From: Hyphomicrobiales bacterium | GTDB taxonomy: Bacteria; Pseudomonadota; Alphaproteobacteria; Rhizobiales; Beijerinckiaceae | Direction: 5' to 3' | DNA: 36,393 nucleotides | NCBI GenBank assembly: GCA_027483505.1 | Contig: JAIXUP010000077.1 | Coordinates: 1-36,393, forward strand | Shown: positions 17,181 through 23,955 of the stretch, in pieces | Layout of the letters: the number at the start of each line of letters is the position of its first letter | Numbering within the stretch: the first letter of the stretch is position 1 | Program-made: the position numbers and the translations under genes | Notes under the pieces: model-generated | What the model was told of the DNA's origin: nothing | Databases searched by the model: none | Seen by the model: only the letters and a program-made list of their open reading frames with translations

Positions 17181-18188
17181 TCAGCCTGCCGGCTCCTGGG
17201 CCTTGGTCGACATCAGGCCGGAGGCCACGTCGCCGAGCGTAGGCGGCTGGCTTTCAACAAAGGGCAGCGGCCTGCACACCGACAGGGCCGCCAGACCGAA
17301 ACGGGCGGTCATCAGCCCGTTGAGCACGCCCTCGCCAAGCTTCGCCGACAGCCTTGCGGCAAGCCCCTGCCCGACAAGCTGCTGGATGACCGCATCGCCC
17401 GCCGCGAGCCCGCCGGTCACCAGCAGATGCGCGATGCTGGCCCGCGCCAGCCGCACCAGGCCGAAGAAGCCCGGACGCCCGCCATAGATTCGCGTGACGC
17501 TCATCAACAGGCGCGCACCGGCAAAAACGACAAAGACCAGATCGATCAGCGCGCGTGGACTGACCGCCGTCACCACCGACACCTGCCGGGCCGCCCTTGC
17601 GATCTCGTCCGCAGCCAGCCTGTCGAGCGGCTCGAGCAGTTCCCGCTCGGCCAGCGCGAGGATGTCGCGCGCGTCGATCATGCCGGGCAGCGCCGCCGCG
17701 AACCGCGCCCGGCCTGAGGCGGTCTCCGGGCGGTTCTGCTGCAATCCGACCAGCGCAGCGCAGACGCGCCGGGCCTCGTCGCCGGAGCGCGAAACCAGCA
17801 CTGCGACAGCATCGGCCTTCAGCCGCTCGATCCGGCGTTCGCGCAGGAGGTCCCGAACGAAGCGGATGATGATCACCAGCATCGCGACCACGATCGCCCC
17901 CGCGAGGGCAACGGCGATCAGCCCCAGCACGTCGGAAGCACGGATCGCGTTGATCACCGCATCCTGCGCCCACATCAGCACCGAAACGCTAGCTAGGCCC
18001 ACCAGCGAGGTCACGAGGACATAGGCCCAGCGCACCGCACGGCTGCGCCGGGCTGGCGCGGCCACGCTCCCGGCGTCGCCGGTCTCGGCCTCCGGCACGA
18101 TGGCGACCTTGCGGTCGCTCGCCGCAAGCCCGGCGCTCGGCTCAAGCCGGAAGGCGCGGGGTTCCTCGGGTTTCACGGGCTTGTTCAT
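17181..18188 (-). CDS. YcjF/TIGR01620 (DUF697-type) inner-membrane protein
   Basis: Protein of 335 aa. A cytoplasmic Pro/Ala-rich N-terminus is followed by two strong membrane segments (about residues 55-75 and 85-108) and an Arg-rich stretch. The C-terminal half contains the DUF697-like region with RALIDLVFVVFAGARLL and a further apolar segment. Family function is unknown; E. coli YcjF is linked to the phage-shock (envelope stress) regulon with YcjX. It starts 3 bases after the ycjX stop, so the two are cotranscribed. Confidence 0.85.
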   Translation of the reverse strand: MNKPVKPEEPRAFRLEPSAGLAASDRKVAIVPEAETGDAGSVAAPARRSRAVRWAYVLVTSLVGLASVSVLMWAQDAVINAIRASDVLGLIAVALAGAIVVAMLVIIIRFVRDLLRERRIERLKADAVAVLVSRSGDEARRVCAALVGLQQNRPETASGRARFAAALPGMIDARDILALAERELLEPLDRLAADEIARAARQVSVVTAVSPRALIDLVFVVFAGARLLMSVTRIYGGRPGFFGLVRLARASIAHLLVTGGLAAGDAVIQQLVGQGLAARLSAKLGEGVLNGLMTARFGLAALSVCRPLPFVESQPPTLGDVASGLMSTKAQEPAG

Positions 18189-18191
18189 GGG

Positions 18192-19649
18192 TCAGGCCAG
18201 CCAGTCGCCGATCAGGAAGTCGAGGGCACGGTCAAGGCGCAGATGCGGCAGGTGCGGCAGGCGTCCGCCGGCATCCGGCGCCATCAGCGGCGGGCGGAAC
18301 CGCGGCGCGCGCACCTGCCAGCGTTCGGCGTCGCGATCGAAGATGGCGGCCGGATTGGCCGGAAGCTCGCCGGGATAGACCGCAGCATCGGTCCGGCCGT
18401 CGAAACGGTCGGTGCCGACCACCTCGCCGGCTTCCGGCGTTCCGGCAATGGCCGCAAGGCTCTTGCCGCGGTTCTCCACCCGCACCTCCTGCGTCGCCCG
18501 CACGGCAGCAATCGCCATGGCTCGCACATCGGCGCCGGAGCCTTCGGCGCGCGCCCTCGCCCGGCCCACGATCATTTCCATGATGCGCTCCAGCTTCTCA
18601 TGTTCGCTGTGGTGAACATGGTCGGCCTTTGTGGCGGCAAACAGGACACGGTCGATGCGGGGGCTGAACAGCGCGTTCAACAGGCCGTTGCGCCCAACCG
18701 ACAGGGCCGACAGCGCGTCCCCGAGCGCCGTTTCAAGATCCGCCAGCGCCGGCGGCCCGGCATCAAGCGCCGCCAGCACATCGACAAGCACAATCTGCCG
18801 GTCCAGCCGCGCGAAATGGTCCCGGAAGAACGGGCGCGCCACCAGCGCCTTGTAGGCCTCGAAGCGGGCCTGCATCAGCGCTCCCAGCGTACCGGAGCCA
18901 AAGCCGGCATCGGGCAACACATCGAGCGGCGCGAATGTCAGGGCGGGCGATCCATCCAGATCGCCCGGCATCAGGAAACGGCCCGGCGGGGTGACGGCGA
19001 CCATTTCGGGATGCGCCCGCAAGGCCGAGAGATAGCCCTTGAAGGCGATCGCGGCGGCCTCCACCACCGCCTCGTCCGCCTGCGCCTGCGGGTTCTGTCC
19101 GGCGAGGAGCGACAGCCAGGCCTGCGCCATCGGCAGCCGGTGCTCCTTTCGGGCGTCCGCGACGGTCCGGCGCGACCATTCGGCATAGCTGACGTCGAGG
19201 AGACCCAGATCGAGCAGCCATTCCCCTGGATAGTCGACGATGTCCAGCGTCAGCGAGGATGGCCCTGTGCGCCATCCGCCTGACCCGCGCTCATAGTCGA
19301 TTTCGATCCTCAACTCGCTGATCCGGCGCGTGGACTGCGGCCAGGCCCGCTCATCGCCGATCAGAGACGCCAGATGCGTCTCATAGGGGAAACGCGGCAC
19401 CGCCTGATCCGGCTGCGGCGACAGGCGGGCCCGGGCGATGCGGCCCTCCGCCGACGCCCGCAGGAGCGGCAGCCGTGTTCCTGTCGTCAGATGATGCACC
19501 AGCGCCGTCGTGAACACAGTCTTGCCGGAACGCGACAACCCGGTCACGCCAAGCCGCAGCCTGGGATGGGCGACCCCGCTGATGGCGCCGCCGAGCGACA
19601 GCGCCGCATGACGGATGCTGTCCAGCCAGCCCGCCGAGGCCGCGCTCAT
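18192..19649 (-). CDS. ycjX: YcjX-family (DUF463) GTPase-like protein
   Basis: P-loop protein of 485 aa. Walker A GLSRSGKT lies at residues 37-44 after the apolar LRLGVTG strand, as in YcjX proteins, followed by TTALVHHL. A DYPGEWLLDL segment corresponds to the DxxG-type region. The family is present in many proteobacteria and is associated with envelope stress; the molecular role is unresolved. The start codon overlaps the sixA stop as ATGA, so translation is coupled. It is followed directly by its usual partner, the TIGR01620 protein. Confidence 0.9.
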   Translation of the reverse strand: MSAASAGWLDSIRHAALSLGGAISGVAHPRLRLGVTGLSRSGKTVFTTALVHHLTTGTRLPLLRASAEGRIARARLSPQPDQAVPRFPYETHLASLIGDERAWPQSTRRISELRIEIDYERGSGGWRTGPSSLTLDIVDYPGEWLLDLGLLDVSYAEWSRRTVADARKEHRLPMAQAWLSLLAGQNPQAQADEAVVEAAAIAFKGYLSALRAHPEMVAVTPPGRFLMPGDLDGSPALTFAPLDVLPDAGFGSGTLGALMQARFEAYKALVARPFFRDHFARLDRQIVLVDVLAALDAGPPALADLETALGDALSALSVGRNGLLNALFSPRIDRVLFAATKADHVHHSEHEKLERIMEMIVGRARARAEGSGADVRAMAIAAVRATQEVRVENRGKSLAAIAGTPEAGEVVGTDRFDGRTDAAVYPGELPANPAAIFDRDAERWQVRAPRFRPPLMAPDAGGRLPHLPHLRLDRALDFLIGDWLA

Positions 19650-20173
19650 TCGTCCGGCCCGTCGCCCAGTGTGGCGGGCGTGACAAAACGGTCGAGCCGG
19701 CCCGAGCGTTCAGCGAGGTCGGCCCAGCCCTCGGCCTCGAAGTCGATCACCGCCAGCCCGGCGGTCGGAAACTTGCGCTGCATGCGCTGAGCCGCGAATC
19801 TGTCGCCAAAGCCGGTCATGGCGCTGGCCAGTTCTTCCGAACCGGGATTGTGCCCGACCAGCAGCAAGGTGCGAACCTCGGCCGGCACGGCGCGCACGAC
19901 CTCCAGCAACTGCTCGTAGGGCGCTTCATAGATGCGCCGCTCGAACCGATGCGGGACCTTTTCGCCGAGTTCCTGCTCGATCAACGCCCAGGTCTCGACC
20001 GTGCGGCGCGCCGACGAGACGATCGCGAAATCCGGCAGCAGATGTTCCGACTTCATGTAGCGACCCATCAATGGCGCCGCCACGCGCCCCCTCGCGGCAA
20101 GCGGCCTGTCGAAATCCGTCAAACCGGATGGCCAGTCGGACTTGGCGTGGCGCAGGATCAGAAGGCGGCGCAT
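19646..20173 (-). CDS. SixA-type phosphohistidine phosphatase (histidine phosphatase superfamily)
   Basis: Cytoplasmic protein of 175 aa. The catalytic motif is LRHAKSDW with His9 as phospho-acceptor and the RHAKS form characteristic of SixA-like enzymes. A second Arg motif (SSARRTVETW) and the distal His108 (VGHNPG) complete the active site. SixA removes phosphate from histidines of phosphotransfer domains; in alphaproteobacteria the target is often uncertain. It is first of a three-gene minus-strand operon with ycjX and the TIGR01620 gene, and shares a 149-bp upstream gap with the divergent TetR gene. Confidence 0.9.
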   Translation of the reverse strand: MRRLLILRHAKSDWPSGLTDFDRPLAARGRVAAPLMGRYMKSEHLLPDFAIVSSARRTVETWALIEQELGEKVPHRFERRIYEAPYEQLLEVVRAVPAEVRTLLLVGHNPGSEELASAMTGFGDRFAAQRMQRKFPTAGLAVIDFEAEGWADLAERSGRLDRFVTPATLGDGPDE

Positions 20174-20322
20174 AGGTCGGGATCGCGCTCAAGTTCGAGG
20201 ACAGGCGGGTCGCCGACTTACATAGGCACGTCGGGCCACCCTTGCCAATGGCATCCGGCCCCGGCCATGCTGTCTGGCGGCGAGTCCTTGCCAGTTGCGC
20301 GCGCATCAGCCAGATACAGGCA

Positions 20323-20955
20323 ATGTCAACCCCATTCACATCCGACCTGTCAGCCCGCAAGGGCTACCACCACGGCAATCTGCGCGACGCGCTGATCGAG
20401 GCCGCCCGCCAGTTGCTGGCGGAGCGTGGAGCGCAGGGTTTCACCTTGGTCGATGCCGCGCGCCGCGCCGGTGTCAGCGCAGCTGCGCCCTATCGGCACT
20501 TCCGGGACAAGGAGGCCTTGCTGGCCGAGGTGGCGCTTGGCGGCTTCAAGGATTTCGCCGAACGGCAGAAAGGCGCCCTCGCCGGCCAGTCCGACCCGAT
20601 CGCGGCGTTCCGCGCCATGGGCCTGGCCTATCTTGCCTTTGCGCAGGAGGAGCCGGGCGCCTATGCGGCGATGTTCATGGGGCAGCACCAAGGGCCACCG
20701 CCCGAGGGCATGCGCGACAGCGGCTTTGAATCCTTGGTCAAGGCGCTGCAGGCCCGCATCGGCGATCCGCCGCCGAAGGGGCTCGATCCGCTCAAGCTGG
20801 CGTGCCAGGTCTGGGCGCTGTCGCATGGCGTGGCGATGTTATCCGCCAGCGGCCAGTTGCAGAACGGCTTTGGCGTCAAGCCGCATGACCTGCTTCTGGA
20901 AGGCGTCGAGCGCCTCGTTCGTGGGGCTCTCGCGCTGGCGAACGACCCGCGCTGA
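20323..20955 (+). CDS. TetR/AcrR-family transcriptional regulator (WHG-domain type)
   Basis: DNA-binding repressor-type protein of 210 aa. The N-terminal helix-turn-helix is at about residues 14-60: KGYHHGNLRDALIEAA, then VDAARRAGVSAAAPYRHFRDK. The C-terminal part resembles the WHG ligand-binding domain, including LACQVWALSHGVAML. ATG at 20323 was chosen because the KGYHHGNLR stretch normally starts within about 15 residues; upstream frame is unconserved and only a weak ACAGG lies ahead. Likely targets are itself, sixA or the next gene, whose promoter has a palindrome at 21032-21050. Confidence 0.88.
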   Translation: MSTPFTSDLSARKGYHHGNLRDALIEAARQLLAERGAQGFTLVDAARRAGVSAAAPYRHFRDKEALLAEVALGGFKDFAERQKGALAGQSDPIAAFRAMGLAYLAFAQEEPGAYAAMFMGQHQGPPPEGMRDSGFESLVKALQARIGDPPPKGLDPLKLACQVWALSHGVAMLSASGQLQNGFGVKPHDLLLEGVERLVRGALALANDPR

Positions 20956-21007
20956 AGATGACATCCCAGGTCGGACATTAAATTTCGGCAACCTGATCCG
21001 CCCTGAC

Positions 21008-21036
21008 TTGAAAACACCCTGATCCTGTCTTATGTG
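21008..21036 (+). promoter_or_regulatory. Sigma-70-like promoter of the DUF2852 gene
   Basis: TTGAAA (21008-21013) and TATGTG (21031-21036) are separated by 17 bases. The -10 element is a weak match, but the TTGAAA and the spacing are good. The predicted start is near 21043, about 26 nt before the GTG start codon. The -10 element lies inside the palindrome at 21032-21050. Confidence 0.4.
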
Positions 21037-21050
21037 AATGTAAGTCACAT
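21032..21050. promoter_or_regulatory. Operator-like palindrome before the DUF2852 gene
   Basis: ATGTGA (21032-21037) and TCACAT (21045-21050) form a perfect inverted repeat with a 7-bp spacer; outer TTA/TAA bases nearly extend it. The size and symmetry suit a dimeric HTH repressor such as TetR. It overlaps the predicted -10 element, so binding would block transcription. The upstream TetR gene is the nearest candidate regulator; this is inference. Confidence 0.5.
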
Positions 21051-21068
21051 TAACATAGGAGACGTGAC

Positions 21069-21632
21069 GTGGGATCTTGCAGTCAGAACTGGGGCCGGCA
21101 GCACATGAGCCGCGACGAATATCGGGCGTGGAAAGATGTGCGCAGGGCCGAGTGGCGCGCGCGGAAAGCCGAATGGCGCGAGCATGGCTGGCGTCCCGGC
21201 TACGGCTGGACGCCTTTCAACATCGCAGCGATGGTCATCGGCTTCATCGTCTTCGCCCCGATCGGATTCGCCATCCTGATCTGGAACCTCTGGTCGTCAC
21301 GTCACCGCGAAGAGCGCCCTGCCTTCGCCGGCATGGGCAAGAGCGCAAGCTGGAGCGCGGCGCCTTGGTCGCAGACCAGCCGCGACCTGTCCCGCCACAG
21401 CGGCAACGCCGTGTTCGAGGACTACAAGCGGGCTACGCTGGAGCGGCTTGAAGAGGAGCGCCGCAAGCTGGTGGCGGAACAGGAAGCCTTCGGGACATTC
21501 CTGGATGACCTCAAGCGGGCCAAGGACCGCACCGAATTCGAACGCTTCATGCAGGAGCGCGAGGCACGGCGCGAACAGGACGCGAAGTCCAGCGAGATGT
21601 CAGGGTCCGAGAGCAAGCCACCGCAGGCCTGA
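21069..21632 (+). CDS. DUF2852 membrane protein
   Basis: Protein of 187 aa of the alphaproteobacterial DUF2852 family, function unknown. A Trp/Arg-rich charged N-terminus (to about residue 45) is followed by one membrane segment (about 49-74) and a charged, probably coiled-coil tail with SGNAVFEDYKRATLERLEEE and the family-typical FLDDLKRAKDRTEFERFMQER. I chose GTG at 21069 because AGGAGA (21057-21062) is 6 bases upstream. The later ATG at 21105 has no ribosome-binding site and would drop 12 residues. Lies 113 bases after the TetR gene with an operator-like palindrome between. Confidence 0.85.
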   Translation: MGSCSQNWGRQHMSRDEYRAWKDVRRAEWRARKAEWREHGWRPGYGWTPFNIAAMVIGFIVFAPIGFAILIWNLWSSRHREERPAFAGMGKSASWSAAPWSQTSRDLSRHSGNAVFEDYKRATLERLEEERRKLVAEQEAFGTFLDDLKRAKDRTEFERFMQEREARREQDAKSSEMSGSESKPPQA

Positions 21633-21650
21633 CGGGCAGGACATTAACGG

Positions 21651-21676
21651 GAGCCGTCGCAGCGATGCGGCGGCTC
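21651..21676. terminator. Bidirectional stem-loop between convergent genes
   Basis: GAGCCGTCGC (21651-21660) pairs with GCGGCGGCTC (21667-21676) across a 6-nt loop; one pair is G-U/A-C type. It lies 18 bases after the DUF2852 stop and reaches the stop codon of the convergent microprotein gene. No T tract is present on either side, so termination efficiency is doubtful. Confidence 0.4.
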
Positions 21677-21773
21677 AGCTTGCGCGCCTGCCCCTGATCA
21701 GGACATAGAGAACCGCCATCAGGGCCAGATTGCCCAGCATGATGCCCCAGGTCAGGGCGTCGTGCGGAAACAT
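21675..21773 (-). CDS. 32-residue single-pass membrane microprotein
   Basis: Short ORF encoding 32 aa: a brief N-terminus (MFPHDALTW), a hydrophobic span of about 18 residues (GIMLGNLALMAVLYVLI) and a basic tail RGRRAS. The positive-inside rule predicts N-out/C-in. GGAGG (complement of 21781-21785) sits 7 bases before ATG, one of the better ribosome-binding sites in the window. The frame extends upstream to 21971, but that part has no membrane or family features and bypasses this site. No family is recognised. It is convergent with DUF2852. Confidence 0.6.
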   Translation of the reverse strand: MFPHDALTWGIMLGNLALMAVLYVLIRGRRAS

Positions 21774-21853
21774 CGCCAATCCTCCAGTGACGCCCGAAGC
21801 GGGCATCCGTCCCGCATGCATCTTGAACCGTGCCGACCGGCAGGCAACGCCTC

Positions 21854-21873
21854 CTTTGGGCCTAAGCCCAAAG
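21854..21873. promoter_or_regulatory. Palindromic hairpin upstream of the DUF2306 gene
   Basis: CTTTGGGC (21854-21861) and GCCCAAAG (21866-21873) form a perfect 8-bp stem with a CTAA loop, 46 bases before the DUF2306 ATG and 80 bases upstream of the divergent microprotein. It could be an operator or an RNA leader hairpin. No T tract marks it as a terminator. Confidence 0.35.
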
Positions 21874-21919
21874 TGCAATCGTCCTGCGCTGCGCACGAAG
21901 CCACCCTGTGTCAGTCGCC

Positions 21920-22303
21920 ATGACGTTTGCCCCTCTCCTTGCAGCCCCCTGGGTGATCCAGCTCCACACACTGGCGGCAGTTGTCTCGGTCCTCCTGCTC
22001 GCGCCCATCGCGACGCTGCGCCAAGGGACCGCGCTGCACCGCAGCCTCGGCTGGGCCTGGGCTGTGAGCATGGTCGTCGTGTGCATCAGTTCGTTCGGAA
22101 TCACCCATCTCGGTCGCTACAGCTGGATTCACATCCTGTCGGTCATCAGCCTGGTGTCGCTCACCCTGGGCATTGTGCATCGGCGTCGCGGCGATATCCG
22201 GACCCATCAGCGCTATATGACCGGCGCAGCCCTCGGCCTTGTCGGCGCGGGCATGTTCACCGTTTTGCCGGGCCGCATCATGCACGCGGTCTTGTTGGGC
22301 TGA
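21920..22303 (+). CDS. DUF2306-type integral membrane protein
   Basis: Protein of 127 aa with about four membrane segments. The IQLHTLAAVVSVLLL beginning, the LHRSLGWAWA motif and the HRRRGDIRTHQRYM loop are typical of the DUF2306 (PF10067) family, whose function is unknown. Conserved His residues in the membrane-facing motifs could bind a metal or haem, which is speculative. ATG at 21920 is preferred over a GTG four codons upstream; neither has a clear ribosome-binding site. Confidence 0.75.
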   Translation: MTFAPLLAAPWVIQLHTLAAVVSVLLLAPIATLRQGTALHRSLGWAWAVSMVVVCISSFGITHLGRYSWIHILSVISLVSLTLGIVHRRRGDIRTHQRYMTGAALGLVGAGMFTVLPGRIMHAVLLG

Positions 22304-22328
22304 GCTCCCGCGCGGCGGCAGTTGGATT

Positions 22329-22392
22329 TCTCAGGCTCTTGGGCTTATGAGTGCGCCATCGCGCGAAGCGCCTGCCATGCGAGAGCCTGAGA
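22329..22392 (+). promoter_or_regulatory. Leader stem-loop occluding the DUF3297 start codon
   Basis: TCTCAGGCTCT (22329-22339) and AGAGCCTGAGA (22382-22392) are perfect 11-base reverse complements, separated by 42 bases. The 3' arm covers the GAGAG ribosome-binding-like stretch and the first base of the ATG at 22392. If transcribed, the RNA could close over the start site. The enclosed segment can form an additional GCGC hairpin (near 22351-22369). No riboswitch family is recognised. Confidence 0.45.
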
Positions 22393-22646
22393 TGTCCGAC
22401 GAAACCCCTGCCCTTCCGCCGCTGCCGGACCGCCTCTCGGTCAACCCGCGCAGCCCGTTCTACAATCCGGACGCATTGCAGCACGATGTCGGCATCCGCT
22501 TCAAAGGCGCTGAACGCTTCGACGTCGAGGAATACTGCATTTCCGAAGGCTGGGTCCGCGTCGCCGCCGGCAAGTCCAAGGACCGTTTCGGCATGCCGCT
22601 GACGATCAAGCTGAGCGGGCCTGTGGAGGCCTGGTACAAGCGATGA
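22392..22646 (+). CDS. DUF3297 family protein
   Basis: Small protein of 84 aa of the DUF3297 family, widespread in proteobacteria with no known function. It contains the family pattern PPLPDRLSVNPRSPFYN, IRFKGAERFDVEEYCISEGWVRVAAGKSKDRFG and PLTIKLSGPVE. No membrane segment or signal is present, so it should be cytoplasmic. I chose ATG at 22392 because family members start a few residues before LPPLPDRL. In-frame ATGs at 22347 and 22377 would add unconserved residues. The upstream inverted repeat overlaps this start. Confidence 0.85.
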   Translation: MSDETPALPPLPDRLSVNPRSPFYNPDALQHDVGIRFKGAERFDVEEYCISEGWVRVAAGKSKDRFGMPLTIKLSGPVEAWYKR

Positions 22647-22659
22647 TGCGGAGCGGCGC

Positions 22660-22875
22660 CTAGTCCCCGCCGCCGCCCCCGCCACCTCCGCCGCCGTCAC
22701 CTCCGCCACTGTCGCTCGGGCTCCAGTCGGTGTCGCCGCCTGTGCTGGCGACGCCGCCATCGCTGCCTCCGTCGCGGCGCTTGCGGTCATTCGGGCGGTT
22801 GCGCAGGATGCCGATGACGATTGAGAGCGCGCAGATGCCCAGAATGCCTCCGATCACCAACTGCTGATCGCTCAC
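22660..22875 (-). CDS. Small membrane protein with glycine-rich tail
   Basis: Protein of 71 aa: N-terminal MSDQQL, a hydrophobic segment (about residues 6-24, LVIGGILGICALSIVIGIL), a basic stretch (RNRPNDRKRRD) and a tail of mostly Gly, Ser and Asp ending in ten consecutive glycines and Asp. No family is recognised. It starts at GTG, overlapping the MoxR stop codon as GTGA, and GGAGA is about 9 bases upstream, so it is likely coupled to moxR translation. The tail probably lies in the cytoplasm or periplasm as an unstructured segment. Confidence 0.65.
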   Translation of the reverse strand: MSDQQLVIGGILGICALSIVIGILRNRPNDRKRRDGGSDGGVASTGGDTDWSPSDSGGGDGGGGGGGGGGD

Positions 22876-23717
22876 CTGGTCTCTCTCCGCACCATGAAGG
22901 CCAGTTTCTCGAACAGGCTGACATCCTGCTCATTCTTCAGCAAGGCGCCATGCAGCGGCGGGATCAGCTTGCGCGGGTCTCGCTCGCGCAGCACCTCGGG
23001 CCCGATGTCTTCGGAGACGAGCAGCTTCAGCCAATCGAGCAACTCCGAGGTTGAGGGCTTTTTCTTCAGGCCGGGCACCTCGCGCACCTCGAAGAACAGC
23101 TTCAGCGCCTCTTCGACCAGCCGCTTCTTGATGCCCGGAAAATGCACATCGATGATGGCCTGCATGGTCTCGGCGTCGGGAAAGCGGATGTAGTGGAAGA
23201 AGCAGCGGCGCAGGAAAGCGTCCGGCAGTTCCTTCTCGTTGTTGGACGTGACGATCACCACGGGCCGCCGCGCCGCCCTGATGGTTTCGCCGGTTTCGTA
23301 GACATGGAACTCCATGCGGTCGAGTTCGAGCAGGAGATCGTTCGGGAACTCGATGTCGGCCTTGTCGATCTCGTCGATCAGCAGCACCGGCCGCTCAGGC
23401 GCGGTGAACGCCTCCCACAGCTTGCCGCGCTTGATGTAGTTGGCGATGTCCGACACCCGCGCGTCGCCGAGCTGGCTGTCACGCAGGCGGCTGACGGCGT
23501 CATACTCATAGAGCCCCTGCTGCGCCTTGGTGGTCGATTTCACATGCCAGGTGATCAGCGGAGCACCCAGCGCCTTGGCGATTTCCTCGGCAAGCACGGT
23601 CTTGCCGGTGCCGGGCTCGCCCTTGACCAGAAGCGGCCGCTCCAGCGTGATCGCAGCATTCACCGCGATCCTGAGGTCGTCGGTGGCGATGTAGTGCTTG
23701 GTGCCGGCAAAGCGCAT
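22872..23717 (-). CDS. MoxR-family AAA+ ATPase
   Basis: ATPase of 281 aa, the usual size for MoxR proteins. Walker A GEPGTGKT (residues 33-40), Walker B VLLIDEIDKAD (111-121), sensor-1-like VIVTSNNEKELPDAFLRRC, and a C-terminal helical lid. MoxR ATPases act as chaperones that insert cofactors or activate enzymes, usually with a VWA-domain partner. The ATG at 23717 was taken because the MRFAGTKHYIATDDL start is usual for this subgroup; an upstream Arg-rich extension looks spurious. The likely VWA partner is at 27933, on the other strand. Confidence 0.9.
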   Translation of the reverse strand: MRFAGTKHYIATDDLRIAVNAAITLERPLLVKGEPGTGKTVLAEEIAKALGAPLITWHVKSTTKAQQGLYEYDAVSRLRDSQLGDARVSDIANYIKRGKLWEAFTAPERPVLLIDEIDKADIEFPNDLLLELDRMEFHVYETGETIRAARRPVVIVTSNNEKELPDAFLRRCFFHYIRFPDAETMQAIIDVHFPGIKKRLVEEALKLFFEVREVPGLKKKPSTSELLDWLKLLVSEDIGPEVLRERDPRKLIPPLHGALLKNEQDVSLFEKLAFMVRRETR

Positions 23718-23830
23718 GGGCTGACTTTCGTGATCTGTGCGATGTCTAGGTTGGCCACGCGGAGTTCGCAAGAACCCGCGCCATCGTCGTCGCGAGCAGA
23801 GCAAAGCAGTCAAGGCGAACTTTCACTCAT

Positions 23831-23844
23831 CCTCATCCTGGGCC
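23831..23844. repeat. Partial copy of CCTCATCCT palindromic repeat
   Basis: CCTCATCCTGGGCC occurs here and again at 25322-25335. The second arm of the palindrome is missing at this site. The copy lies upstream of the Cys/Met-metabolism gene. Confidence 0.5.
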
Positions 23845-23955
23845 TTGGGTTGATCTGGATTGCTTCGCCGCGCCCGCAAAGACGCGATTGGTGCATTTGC
23901 GCGACGACCAGCCGCGAACAATCCGCTACGGTTGGCCCAACCCTGGAGAATCCCC

